NCBI GenBank assembly: GCA_001600415.1
Contig: BCJX01000006.1
Coordinates: forward strand, 689,606 to 753,605
DNA length: 64,000 nucleotides
Source of the DNA: Pascua guehoae
Lineage: Eukaryota; Basidiomycota; Tremellomycetes; Trichosporonales; Trichosporonaceae
Direction of reading: 5' to 3'
Shown here: positions 21,791 to 31,912 of the stretch, piece by piece
Numbering within the stretch: position 1 is the first letter of the stretch
Layout of the letters: each line of letters begins with the position of its first letter
Position numbers and translations under genes: made by a program
Notes under the pieces: model-generated
Seen by the model: the letters and a program-made list of their open reading frames with translations, nothing else
Databases searched by the model: none
Told to the model about the DNA's origin: nothing

Positions 21791-23273
21791 GTTGCGTATA
21801 CCTTCATTCCGAAGGCCATCATCCGAGGCAAGAATGGGCGCGACCGCTATGCGTGCGTACTTGCCAACGCCATGACGGCCTTGAATCGGTTCCCCGACCG
21901 GTTCGGGCAACGGAAAGCACCACGTCTTTTTCAGTCGATACGCTCGCGATTTTGCCTCGAAGGACGCCATCCCCCCTCTGCCCCAGCCTGTTCTTGTGGA
22001 AAAGCCCAAGTTCAACAACGATGGCTGGAATGCGTCCTGTGATACGTGGGACGAGGAGCGCGATGCCCAAGGTCTGGCGAACGCCAAGGCCTGGCTCACC
22101 TTTATTGCGCTCAAGGCGGGGGCCACCGGGCAGGCGGATTGGACGGTGGATGAGTGGAAAACACATCTCAACATGGTGGCGGACATGCACCACGCCATCG
22201 TCCACCGGCCGGGCAATCAGCAACAGGCTGACCCGCGAACTCGGCCGTTCAGCACGGGGTCTCTCAACGACCGCTGGAACGTGACCGGGGTCAAGGTCAA
22301 GCTCAACCTGGAGTGAGTGCAATTGTAGCTCGCATAATAAGGAAGCTGACCCCCCAATAGGTACTTTAAAGTGCCCAACGTCGAGCGCTGTGCAAAGCTG
22401 ATTACTCCAATCCGCTTCCCCCCGTCCATGAAGCCAAAGGAAATCCTCCTCATGCTCCTGGAGGCCAATCGCGAAGCGATGGAGACCGGAGACGTGAAAA
22501 GGGCGCTTTTCCGTCTGGCCGAAGAAATCGACTTTGTGTCGTATCTGCCCTCCTCACCCCCAGCCCGGCTCAGACGCCCTGTCATTTGTGATCACATTGG
22601 GATGAGTGGGTTTGGTCACATAGCTTCATCTTCACAACTGAGGCTAATATTCAGACGAGTCTCACCCTTGCACGATTTGCTCGGCACCCATTCCCTGCCA
22701 AACACTGCCTGCGCTCAGTGCACCTCTGTGCTGGCGGTGCCTGAAGGACGTGCAGGTATCCGAGTATGCTGATGCCGCTCCATTCTTGGCCCCCGCGGAG
22801 CGAGACCTGGAGGCCGACCTCTTGACTGCTGGTCATCCCTCGCAAGGAACTTGCGGCACCCATCAAGCTTGCCGCTCGAAACGAAGACATTCGTGAGGGA
22901 GTCACCGGCGTGGCTGGCCTGCGTGAGCTTGCTGCAAAAGGTTGGTACAACAATATGGCAAAGCTAATACCTTAGGTCCTCTCAACCCCGCCATGCGTGC
23001 CACCTTGCTCGTGAAGAACCGCTTCACTGTCCAGAACAACCGCATTTACCTTGTGCACCACGACCTTTTGGTGCCCACAATTTCCGCTTTGGCGCTGATG
23101 CGGCACAACTTCCCCATGGCCGGTCTTCTCATCGTCTGCGAGAGTATGTTGCCCATTCATATTCGCACTGATACCCAGTCGCCGGACTATGGCAAATTGC
23201 CATCCACACGTCTGCAGATTTTGCCCACTTGAACATCGACCTATCACTCCCACCTATCATTCCCAACCTGTGA
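21791..23273 (+). pseudogene. Unknown family, copy 3, 5'-truncated and frameshifted
   Basis: Recognisable from VAYTFIPKAIIRGKNGRDRY with ACVLANAMTALNR. The region that encodes the FWARN block in copies 1 and 2 is missing, and the frame changes at about 21917 to KHHVFFSRYARDFASKD ... AKAWLTFIALKAG. Exon ends at 22312, 22605, 22940 and 23143 and starts at 22361, 22655, 22976 and 23179 are phase-consistent. The Cys module is complete (HPCTICSAPIPC ... APLCWRCL). A second frame change near 22835 separates it from LAAPIKLAARNEDIREGVTG. The final part (NPAMRATLLVKNRFTVQNN ... AGLWQIAIHTSADFAHLNI ... PIIPNL) shows how the family normally ends, which neither other copy preserves. With its N-terminus gone and two frame changes it should not make the full protein, unless the C-terminal part is expressed alone. 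Confidence 0.65.
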
Positions 23274-23298
23274 ACCATCCTACCCACCCTTTCACGCA

Positions 23299-24997
23299 AT
23301 GCAAACCCACGACCCACTCCTCGACCCCGTTCTCTTTGTGGACCAGGATGGAAACGCTGTGATTCCGGGCGTTGTGTACGGCAAACAGAAGGAGGAGTTT
23401 GCACGGTGTATGAGTATCCTCGCAGGTGAGTTCAGAACCATCTCTCTTCTCCTTCAATACTCGTCCCATTACTGAGGTGTAGAACTGGAAGAACGCGTCG
23501 GACGAAAGCTACCACGTTCGCCGGACGGGGTACCTTACCCCTACGACCCCAACGACCTTCCTGTGAGTTCTGCACTTGCATCCAACTCCTCCAACTTCCA
23601 AACTCAGAACACGTCTTACAAGGCACAGCATGACACGTACCGGATCCGGGAGGCATACGAGGAGGCGGCGAAACGCGTTGTGGTGACCCGCAACGCTTGC
23701 AATCGGTGTGTCTCATGAGCCTATAGGGCAGTATGCTGATGTTCAGCCACTTTCCACCGGGCCAGGACCTTACCCCGTGGAACTATGTTCTGCTGGCGTG
23801 GATCTGGAGCGTCCTTCTCGATGGCCGGTGCCATATCACCGGTCTTCGACTCTCCCGCCAGGCTCGGTCTATTGACCGGGCCTCTTACGGCCACCGGGAC
23901 CATAGCCGTCCCATGACCACTGGCTTCACCACTCCCCGTCCCACCCGCCTCGACCGGTGGGACCTGATGCAATGTAACATCATCCCCGAAGCTTGGTGCG
24001 GCAATACCATGCGCCGCAACTATTCCAAGCAGCACCTCGACACCCTTATTCGGGAGGTGTTGGTTCCATATGCTCGTCAAAAGAACGGACCATGGGCGTC
24101 GCCTTCGGCGCTCACTTACGAGTTCATCCACCTCATGGATGTCCGGACAGTGGGTTCAAATGCGAGGCGCATGCTCACATCTTAGAACCCGTACGACAAT
24201 GCGGGGAAGCACCAGGGCCACACCCCTGCCAGTGCACTTGTCTCAAACACCGTGCCTTCTGCCCAACCGGGCCATTTTGCCCAGGAAGAACTGCCGGCCG
24301 AGGCAGGGCCTTCCCGTGCAGCGGCCCCGTCGATGCGGCCACACTCGACTCCGCCCCGGGCATCGTCACCGCCCCCCACAGCTGGGCCCTCTCGCCACAA
24401 TGCAGAGGTCATCGACATTGCGTCCTCACCGGCTGTGGAAAGTGGCGGCATTCCCATGGTCGTCGACGACCAGGATGATATCATTGACTTGACTTCATCC
24501 TCGCCAACGACCGCGGGCCCTGGACCCAAGTACCTCAAGGCACCCAAGCGTGGGGATCAAAGTATGTACCAACAAGGCATTCCTATCCGGTCTGACTTTC
24601 ACAGTGATCCTCAACTTGAACAGCCGATCGGTCCAGGACTCGGGGCTCGACGTCTCAGATGAGGCTCATGTCAGGCGCACAGCACCACGCGCACCCTTCC
24701 AGCGCTCCCTTCGAAAGGGCAAGGAGAAGGAAACGTCGAGCCGTACGCCCGAGGCGCGCCAAACCGATGCCGAGGAACCCAGGGCGGGCAAGGGAAAGGC
24801 GAGGGCCGAGGGGGCAAAGCCAACGACCCGGTCGGCAACCTTGGCTGAAAGGACTCTGTCCTTCAACGAGCACACCCGGCGCATGCGAGACGAGAGACGG
24901 GCCGATGACGAGTGAGTTTGACTGCATGCTATAGTGAGCCCCGGGCTGATGCGTCTGCAGCGAACTCGACGCATTTTTCGCCGATATCTCGCGTTGA
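23299..24997 (+). CDS. Unknown protein with two SIM-like motifs (475 aa)
   Basis: Seven exons close perfectly in phase: 23299-23425, 23483-23562, 23608-23705, 23747-24149, 24186-24561, 24605-24911 and 24961-24997. The first half (to about residue 235) looks globular and aromatic-rich (DLTPWNYVLLAWIWSVLLDG, WDLMQCNIIPEAWCGNTMRR, YEFIHLMDVRT). The second half is Pro/Ser-rich and carries two hydrophobic-acidic motifs of the SUMO-interaction type, EVIDIASS and DIIDLTSS, then a basic stretch (RSLRKGKEKE, RAGKGKARAE) and an acidic helical end (DDDELDAFFADISR). SIMs bind SUMO in nuclear proteins; that reading is motif-based. It starts only 25 nt after the stop of family copy 3, too close for an independent promoter, so the two may once have formed one gene or share a transcript. 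No family recognised. Confidence 0.8.
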
Positions 24998-25444
24998 ACA
25001 ACGAGGGAGGCGACATAGGTTGGCGGCTCAACCACGTTCTAGCTGGTGCGACCTGTGAGCCGCGTTTCCACGTCGCATGCATATTTGGCGGTGTGTAGTT
25101 GCATAGCATATTGTATCAGCCCACTGGGTTGCAGAGATGAATGAAAATGACGGCTAGCGTACATGATGGGAAAACGCGGCAATCCTGTGCAACAAGCGCG
25201 TACGTACGGTAGGTCACTACTTGTCAAGAGCTACTCAACGAGGTCGACCAGATCCACCGCAGCTCTCCACACACACTACCCGACCTGGTCGACACAGACA
25301 CTTCCATTCTTTCGGCACTGCAGCGTCGCGGGAACGCAATCGAGCAAAAGCAGCTCAAGGAGAAGGGCAAACTTTAGAGGGTGCCAGGCGTCGCAAGTAA
25401 CGGTTCGCTGGACAAAGGGGTAAAATAAAGCGTAGATAGAACAG
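24998..25444. other. Intergenic between SIM gene and solo LTRs
   Basis: About 450 bp with only short, unsupported frames. It probably contains the 3' end region of the SIM-motif gene. Confidence 0.4.
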
Positions 25445-25575
25445 TGTTATAGCACCACGAAGCCGCGCTATCCATATACCCAAAAGGTATCCTAAATACC
25501 GTCGAGAGGGCATCTCGGCGGATTCGCTTCAAGAACATGTCGCTGGGAACGCCGCTGAGAGCGTGTACTATTACA
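25445..25575 (+). mobile_element. Solo LTR, family B (131 bp)
   Basis: Starts TGTTATAG and ends TATTACA (TG...CA ends), bounded on both sides by the identical 5-bp sequence AACAG (25440-25444 and 25576-25580), as expected for LTR-retrotransposon integration. Length and end sequence resemble family A, but the body differs. No internal region, so it is a recombination remnant. Confidence 0.75.
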
Positions 25576-25639
25576 AACAGCAGTCACCATGCCCTCGCCG
25601 GTACCCGATGCGAGGTGTGATGCGACGCTCATGTGCCCT

Positions 25640-25769
25640 TGTCGTAGAAACTGGAGAATAGAGTAACATGAAGAGCGGAGATACAGAGTTCTACCCTTAT
25701 AAGGCCGTGCACCACGCGGCGCCCCGCGGGCGCGCGTGGCGGCGCCACAAGACTGTCACTATTACAACA
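25640..25769 (+). mobile_element. Solo LTR, family A (130 bp)
   Basis: Starts TGTCGTAG, ends TATTACAACA, and is flanked by the perfect 5-bp duplication GCCCT (25635-25639 and 25770-25774). The first 36 bp differ from the copy at 10635 at two positions, and both share the CTTATAAG box. The middle is GC-rich and more diverged. It lies only 64 bp from the family-B LTR. Confidence 0.88.
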
Positions 25770-26222
25770 GCCCTTGCAAGCTAGCATTTTCTACAGCCAT
25801 TCCCCGCACCGTCGTTTTGTCCCAGGGTTACTGTCACTACATTGCTCCCCGCGCGCTAATGCCCTTTCCCGCCTGTACCGAGCCCTTAGTACAGTAGGGG
25901 CAGGCCGCCACAGGCTGGTGATGCTGTGTATCGTTGGTGGTGTGTGGTTTGTGGCACTTCCCCCAAGTTGATGTTGCCCGGAAAACACCACACCACCGTA
26001 CCGACCCCCCAACTACAGTACTGTACATCAGTCGAATTTCATGTACAACTGAGTTACTAGCAGTTCAACTCCCGCTTCACTGGTTATGAATTACGTCATC
26101 TGCAGGCTGTGGCTCACGTGATGCCTCTGACACTCGTCCCGTTCCGCGCTTTGGATCACATCCTGTCCAACTCTTCTCAACCCTCTCGTCTTCGACATTC
26201 AGACCCAACCACGCCCTGCACC
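25770..26222. other. Intergenic; promoter side of F-box-like gene
   Basis: About 450 bp. No gene or repeat supported beyond the LTR target duplication at its left edge. Confidence 0.4.
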
Positions 26223-27608
26223 ATGAGTAAGTGTAACTCTCGAGTGCTGGAAAGCAGTGAGCCTTATGGCTGGACAGGAGGGATGACGGGGGAGATGATA
26301 GGTGGTGCAGCAGTATGCAGGCGAGCCTGACTAACAACAGCCTCTCCACAGCCCTCTGCACACCCGTCCAGCGTCATCGATCACCTACGCTACCCACACA
26401 TCATGTCTGCAATCTGCGAGGACCCAGAGACCTGGTTCCTGATGAGCCGCACGTGCCGGGCGTATCGGGACCACTTTATGCGGCGACTGTACGGCCACGC
26501 CAAGCTCGAGATCACTCAGATCGTGACCACTCACAGCAGCACTCGCTCATATCTTCGTCGTGGGTACCTGCGCGTTGATGCCCCGATTACCTGTTTCGAA
26601 CCAAGGCAGGAGATTGTGCGACATGAATTCACACTGGCTCTCTGCGGTCTCGTCGGCCGATCCGATGATGAGCACCCGCGTGTCGATTCCCCAGGACAAG
26701 TCTATTCTGAATCGTCCTGGTTGGTCTTCTTCCCGCGAGGCTTGCTATCCATGAGCCCCGATGATATAACTCGTGGGCTGGACATGGACCTTCAGGCGGA
26801 CAAGGGCGATGATTTGGATACACGCCACCCCGCTGTCGCGGTTCCCGAGGTATCGCCAAACATCCACAACGTCATGCACTATGTTCGCGTCCTCGACGTC
26901 CACGCTCCATGCGACTTTCCAGTCGTATCGAAAATGTTCAGTCAGCTGGTATGCAGGCAGCCCCAGCTGGACATGATCCGCTTCATCGGGCACCCACTTC
27001 GGATCGATGATATCGGTCTGAATATCCCGGCCACGGTTGTTCTGTTCGATCGTGACGATCGGAGTCCCCATGAAAGAATCATGAGAGGTGACCATACCGT
27101 GAACAAGGTGGTTCATCACGCGAGTGACGCCAGAAATTTTCGGTACCGCATCGCGTATTGGCCGCGGGACGAGGTTGTGTTCATTTGCAGCCATCATTTT
27201 CCCCTTGAACATTTCGGGCAAACATCGGCCCCCGTACTCGTCAATCTCCTTCTGCATGAAACGAGGCCCGGCTGTGGACCTCGCAAAGTGTCCATCATCT
27301 GCAATGACGATCACACGTCATCGATTGTCGACAAACTCCGAGCTCGGCTTGAGCTCGGTAAGAAGCCCGCTACTCGGCTAATCAAATTTGATCGTCGCGA
27401 TGCCATGCGCTGCTTCGGACACCCAGAAAACCGCAAGGCTGCCCTGCAAGCTATTGTGGACCTGCTACGTTTACGTCTTCCGAACGCCAGTAGCGTGCTT
27501 GAATATATGGTGCGGATTGAGTTTCTCAGTAGTGACGAGTACCATGCTCGCGTGGGTGACGAACAATGGCGCCTGGAGAGCAACATTGGACATTACCGTG
27601 AGAAGTAA
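26223..27608 (+). CDS. F-box-like protein, paralogue 1 (423 aa)
   Basis: Two exons: 26223-26226 (ATG A) and 26341-27608, joined by a 114-nt intron with CTAACAACAG at its end. The 4-nt first coding exon is supported because splicing adds SSVIDHLRYPHIMSAICEDP directly before WFLMSRTCRAYRDHF, together an F-box-like helix pattern (PxxxxxI ... L ... R-x-T-C-R-x-[YF]-R). No leucine-rich or WD repeats are visible in the remaining 350 residues. The C-terminus (FLSSDEYHARVGDEQWRLE) matches that of the convergent gene at 28167-29582 (FIDSNEYRGRVGEEDWEVE), so the two are paralogues. F-box proteins normally link substrates to SCF ubiquitin ligases through Skp1; here the call is by pattern only. Confidence 0.72.
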
Positions 27609-28166
27609 CTCTAAGCGAGAAGCCGGCCGTACTTGGTCAACTATTGTTTGTTTCTGTACATATTTAAAGGAGATGCTGTAATGTATGGAGCGTGGCGTTG
27701 TGGCCTCGGGGGGACATTGATGGTGGACCACGACTGCAATGGGCAGCAGCGCACGATGCTGCCGTTTCGTATGAGACGAGAAAGCTACAACATGACGCCC
27801 AGTCTCTTTGGAACTAAAGCGCGACTGACTATAACGAAAGACGTCAGGAGAGTCATGTAGGTTGGCACATCGTGAAGCGACGTCGCCAATGTGTGTTGGC
27901 AATGCTTCTTGGAACTGTTCGTGACCGGCCAACGAGACATCCAAAGTGAGGGTACACAACAGGCGGTACATTGTGCTAACAAGCCAATATGTGGAGAGAG
28001 CGAAGCCTGTGCCAGACGATAAGAAGTGACACGGGAGGAATAGATGCCACAGGAGCACGTACAATTACGGCTCGTAATGGAACTCTACATCCAACAAACA
28101 CATTGCCTTCTACCTGGCACAATTCGACAATTCTCATCCCTCTACAACCTTTAACGACGCCATGTA
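27609..28166. other. Intergenic between convergent genes
   Basis: About 560 bp between the 3' ends of the two F-box-like paralogues; only terminator function is expected. No gene supported. Confidence 0.45.
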
Positions 28167-29582
28167 TTATTTCGTGGGGGGCAAGGGCCTAACACGCGGA
28201 GTACAGCCGGTCTCAACCTCCCAGTCCTCTTCGCCCACACGGCCGCGGTACTCGTTGCTATCGATAAACTCGAAACGGCTCTGGGCCTTGTCCTCGCCCC
28301 AGGATGAGATCCCGTTGTATCGGGCTTGGAGAAAGACCTTGACCATTGCGCGGTGTACGCCGTCTGGGGGTGTGTCTTCCGGAAGACCAAGGACAGTTGG
28401 GGTCACATCGGGCATGTCGACAAACGTGATGCGCACTCTGTTGCGCCGTGCCGGGAACGCTTGCAGCCATGTCCAGAGGGCGCGGAAGACTGCGTTGAGT
28501 GGGCCCCAGCTTGGGATGCGGCGGTGGTACATTTGGGTTAACATGTCGTCCTGGGAGGTTGGGGCCCGGCTCGGGAAGCGTTCATCGGGCGTGTGGGAGA
28601 AAATGACCACAAACTCTTCCAGGTGCTTCAGAGCCCACGTGTCGGCGGCAAAGAACCTTTCGTCCCTGACCTCGTCGAGCTGTTGGTAGCTGATGTGGAC
28701 GACAAACTTGCGCACGCCCTGGGACGGCAGCTCGATGGAGTTACGCGGGAACCGCATCTGTTGCTTGAACGTGTATGCGTGGACAAACACGACGACACGA
28801 CGGGGAGACAGGTGTTTGATCTGTGCAGAGTCTCCTGGGGACTTGAACTCCCATGCACGGTATGGCAGCAACGGCTCGACGCCCAGGTTGAAGCGCAAGG
28901 TGTGTGGTGGTGACATGTAGCGGAACAGCTTGGCGAGGCGCCATACCCCCACGATGGTTTCGAAGGTCAGGCTGTGCACCGAGCGGAGCATGATGGCGAG
29001 GTCACGCAGGGGTCCGACGGGTGCTGTGAGACATTCGAGGAGTGCAATCGGGCCGTGACGAGGCTCCCACGGGTCGTTGGGGCCGGGGGTTTGGATGGGT
29101 ATAGGCCCTGCTTGTGCGTCTTGAGCCCCGTTGGCGTTGTCGTCTTCCGCAGAGGCTTTGAGTCGCGCAGAGCGTCTCTTCGGAGGACGCATCACAGTGT
29201 TCTCATACTCCACCGCCATGTTCGCCCCGACACCTGGGTAAAACGCCGGCGCACGTCCAAGTAGAGACACTATCCCGTTGTCTCCGAAAACGAGGTCGCG
29301 CGCAAACATGCCGTCGACGCGGGCACGGAACGCACGAGACACGGTACGCAGGGCGAGCAGTGACGCATGGGGCGCGTAGTCGAAGATTGAGTCCATGAGG
29401 TGTGGGAACGCCCCAGGGTCGAGGGTGACGCGTGGAGGTGACTCATCATGGGCCACCTCGGACGGTCCGGCGACGGCCACAATGTCGGACGCGGCGTCAC
29501 GCGCGGTGCGCCGGCGTTTGGGTGGGCGATCTGACTGTGGGGCGGTGCGTGATGCTCCTTTCTTGGCCTTGGGACCGGCCAT
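28167..29582 (-). CDS. F-box-like protein, paralogue 2 (471 aa)
   Basis: Single exon on the minus strand, ATG 29582. The N-terminus is basic and nuclear-signal-like (MAGPKAKKGASRT, PPKRRRTARD). An F-box-like segment follows at about 50-85 (FPHLMDSIFDYAPHAS-LLALRTVSRAFRARVD), then a second basic patch (RPPKRRSARLKAS) and a long domain with strands such as RRVVVFVHAYTFK and EEFVVIFSHTPDERF. It shares the C-terminal motif EYxxRVGxExW with the convergent gene at 26223-27608 and has the same general size. Substrate unknown. Such families are expanded and fast-evolving in many basidiomycete yeasts, which fits two tail-to-tail copies. Confidence 0.75.
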   Translation of the reverse strand: MAGPKAKKGASRTAPQSDRPPKRRRTARDAASDIVAVAGPSEVAHDESPPRVTLDPGAFPHLMDSIFDYAPHASLLALRTVSRAFRARVDGMFARDLVFGDNGIVSLLGRAPAFYPGVGANMAVEYENTVMRPPKRRSARLKASAEDDNANGAQDAQAGPIPIQTPGPNDPWEPRHGPIALLECLTAPVGPLRDLAIMLRSVHSLTFETIVGVWRLAKLFRYMSPPHTLRFNLGVEPLLPYRAWEFKSPGDSAQIKHLSPRRVVVFVHAYTFKQQMRFPRNSIELPSQGVRKFVVHISYQQLDEVRDERFFAADTWALKHLEEFVVIFSHTPDERFPSRAPTSQDDMLTQMYHRRIPSWGPLNAVFRALWTWLQAFPARRNRVRITFVDMPDVTPTVLGLPEDTPPDGVHRAMVKVFLQARYNGISSWGEDKAQSRFEFIDSNEYRGRVGEEDWEVETGCTPRVRPLPPTK

Positions 29583-30270
29583 GGTACTCTGGGGGCGGAC
29601 CCGAGGTGAGTCGCTGATGTTGACTCGTGCCAGGCGTGCTGCAGAAGGGCAGGCGGCAACCGAATCAGATGGTGACCAACGACGCGCAACACCCTAATGG
29701 ATGGGTATGTATTGCCTGTGAAGAGCGTCCCTTGGAGGTGACACGGGCGCAGGGTCTTGCTCGATGGTTGGGGTCTTGCTCGATGGTTGATGAAGAGGCG
29801 GGCGAAGAGATAAACCAAGAAGTGGGCCGGGGGGGTTTTAACGTGGTCGTCCTCGTGTGCACAGACCGAGTCTGCAGTCTGGGTGGCTGATTCGAGGTGA
29901 ATCAAGGTGACAGAGAGTGAAGAGAGTGTAACAAAAAGCAATGGTGGGATGATTGAGTTGATGTGACAAGAGGAGCAGTACTGGTAGTGTGTCGGATGAG
30001 AAAACACACGACGCACAGCAAAGGGGTGGAGGTCGAGTGGCGTCGCACAGACCCCCGACACGATTTCAACCCCAAGAGTATTCACTTGTCTCAAGCCATG
30101 CTTCCATCTCTGGGCAATGCTGTATGGAGCATCGTGTGCACGAATTACAGCCGCAAAGCGCGCAAAGCACATGCGCAAGAATGCATGGTCTACATGACAC
30201 GCTTCCGTCGCTCATCGTGTGTACAACTAGCAGTTACTCGGTGCCAGTGGCGCCATTCTTCACTCCAAAC
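29583..30270. other. Intergenic; leader of F-box-like gene
   Basis: About 690 bp between the minus-strand F-box-like start and the BTB stop. It contains the 19-bp tandem duplication listed separately and no supported gene. Confidence 0.4.
29752..29789. repeat. Tandem duplication of a 19-bp unit
   Basis: GGGTCTTGCTCGATGGTTG occurs twice in direct succession, about 170 bp upstream of the minus-strand start at 29582, so in its promoter or 5' UTR. Confidence 0.9.
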
Positions 30271-31248
30271 TCAAGACTGCTCTCCCATGTCATCCTTCTC
30301 GCCCGCCTTCTTGACAATTGCTGTCACGTTAGCAATCGATTAAGAGGGCCACTTACCCTTGGTGCACTTCAAGCAGTTTAAGAAGGGAACGCTGGCGGAA
30401 ACAGTTGGAGTGGCGTAAACCGTTTGGGGGCGAAGGCACTTTGTACACGAGAGGGCCACACCATTACGTGCTGCGAGCGAAGGCTGTTTACACCACTGAC
30501 ATGATGTGGAGATCGCAGCAGTGGAAGCGGAAGCCGATGGGTTCGGACATTTAGCTGCGTACGCCCGCGCCAGCGCCCAGACATAGGTCGGTGGCGTCTG
30601 ATTCAACCGAGAATCGTCGATGTTCACGCTTCAACAGTTAACCTCGTTCTCCCGCCGAGCTGCAGGACTTACTGGGACGAATTCCAGAGTGTAGGCAGGT
30701 CGAGAAGCACTTGTGCCGCTTTGGCAGCCAGATTCTCCAGATCGAGCATGGAAGCCACACAGAACACGCGCACTGCAAGCGCAGCGTCAAAGTCGACACC
30801 GCTTTGGAGAAAGTGGACCGTGATGGCTTTGGCCAGGTCGAAACCGTACTTGTCCGCCAGAAGGAGGGTATCGCAAGCAACGCCAGCTTTTTCCTTGAAC
30901 CCTTCAAACTTGCCACTGAGGAGGTCAAGGAGCAGGCGCAAGGTCTGGGCGTTCTCGATGCCCGTGTCCGTGAGACAGATTTCGCTTGGAGTGGCCGAGT
31001 CGACCATGTTCGATAGCACGTCGCTGCAGAGTTAGTCGGCTCCCTAGGGTGTAAGGGATGCTTGACAGGAGGCATAGGCACACCACCAACCTCTGAATAA
31101 GGATCTTCTTGGAGACACAAAACAGCACGCCGTCCGATGACACGATGCGGTACGGATCGGACTTGAGGTTATAGGAGTCGTCGACTTTAGAGGCTGATGT
31201 GACCTCGGGGTCGACGCTGGTGATCCGATCGCCGTCGTTGCTGGCCAT
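30271..31248 (-). CDS. BTB/POZ protein with zinc-ribbon-like tail (276 aa)
   Basis: Exons on the minus strand: 31248-31091, 31023-30673, 30628-30357 and 30320-30271, closing in phase. Residues about 28-150 form a BTB/POZ fold as in fungal nuclear-pore-type BTB proteins (DPYRIVSSDGVLFCVSKKIL, DVLSNMVDSATP, then TLRLLLDLLSGKFEG, LLLADKYGFDLAKAI, VRVFCVASMLDLENLAAKAAQ). A C-terminal segment (about 195-260) carries three CxxC pairs (CQWC, CTKC, CLKC), enough for a zinc ribbon, before a basic-acidic end (AIVKKAGEKDDMGEQS). BTB domains dimerise or bind Cul3; a Cys tail is an unusual addition. The 3' exons were found by phase and splice signals; the last acceptor could alternatively be 14 nt further on. 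Confidence 0.8.
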
Positions 31249-31912
31249 TGTGGTAGTATGAAGGAGCGTTGAAGAGTGGCGAGGTTGGGGATGTCAGAAA
31301 GACAACAAGATACCGCTGTGAGGGTTCCTTTTGAGTCTGACTTGGGATTCATGGATTGCTGTTCAACTGTGGCCGCTGCGTGAGAGTTGGAACCTTTCAC
31401 CGTCGTTTGAACATCAACCACACAGTGACGTCTGCTTATAATCGAGGACGGACTGGAATCATTCCTCCCACCCAATAATATATCCCTTAATAAAGGTAAA
31501 TGAGACAATGGCGTGTCAACACCCGAGTGAGGCGCCGCCACATGCGCCACGCGCCACATTCCTCTCGACCTGAAACAACCCAAACGCCCCCCCTTCACTG
31601 TCTTCCTCCCTGTTATTGTCTTGTGACTTGCTCTCAACCCCTCAACCTCCCCTCTCATCCCCTCTCTTGCTGCTTGCTCTCACTGTAGAAGGAATATATC
31701 AGCGTGACTGATCGTCTACCCTCCTGCTTGGCAAAGGGGGGTGCGAACGCTGATCCTCTCGCGTAGACTTTGCAACCGTTTCACACCCCCCTCTGGACGC
31801 CCTCGTCCACTCAGTCTTATTCTCACATCCTCACATCCTCACTTTCCCACTCTTTCACACCCCCACTCCACTGCTCCACGTCACTTTCCACCTTTGACAC
31901 ATTCACACGACA
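31249..31912. promoter_or_regulatory. Divergent promoter, BTB gene / dehydrogenase
   Basis: 664 bp between two start codons transcribed apart. The right side is a long CT-rich leader, with TCACATCC repeated twice shortly before ATG 31913. No TATA box clearly placed. Confidence 0.45.

Noticed and set aside
25445..25769. One composite element spanning both LTRs
   Set aside because: Each part has its own 5-bp target duplication (AACAG; GCCCT), so two separate insertions explain the data better.
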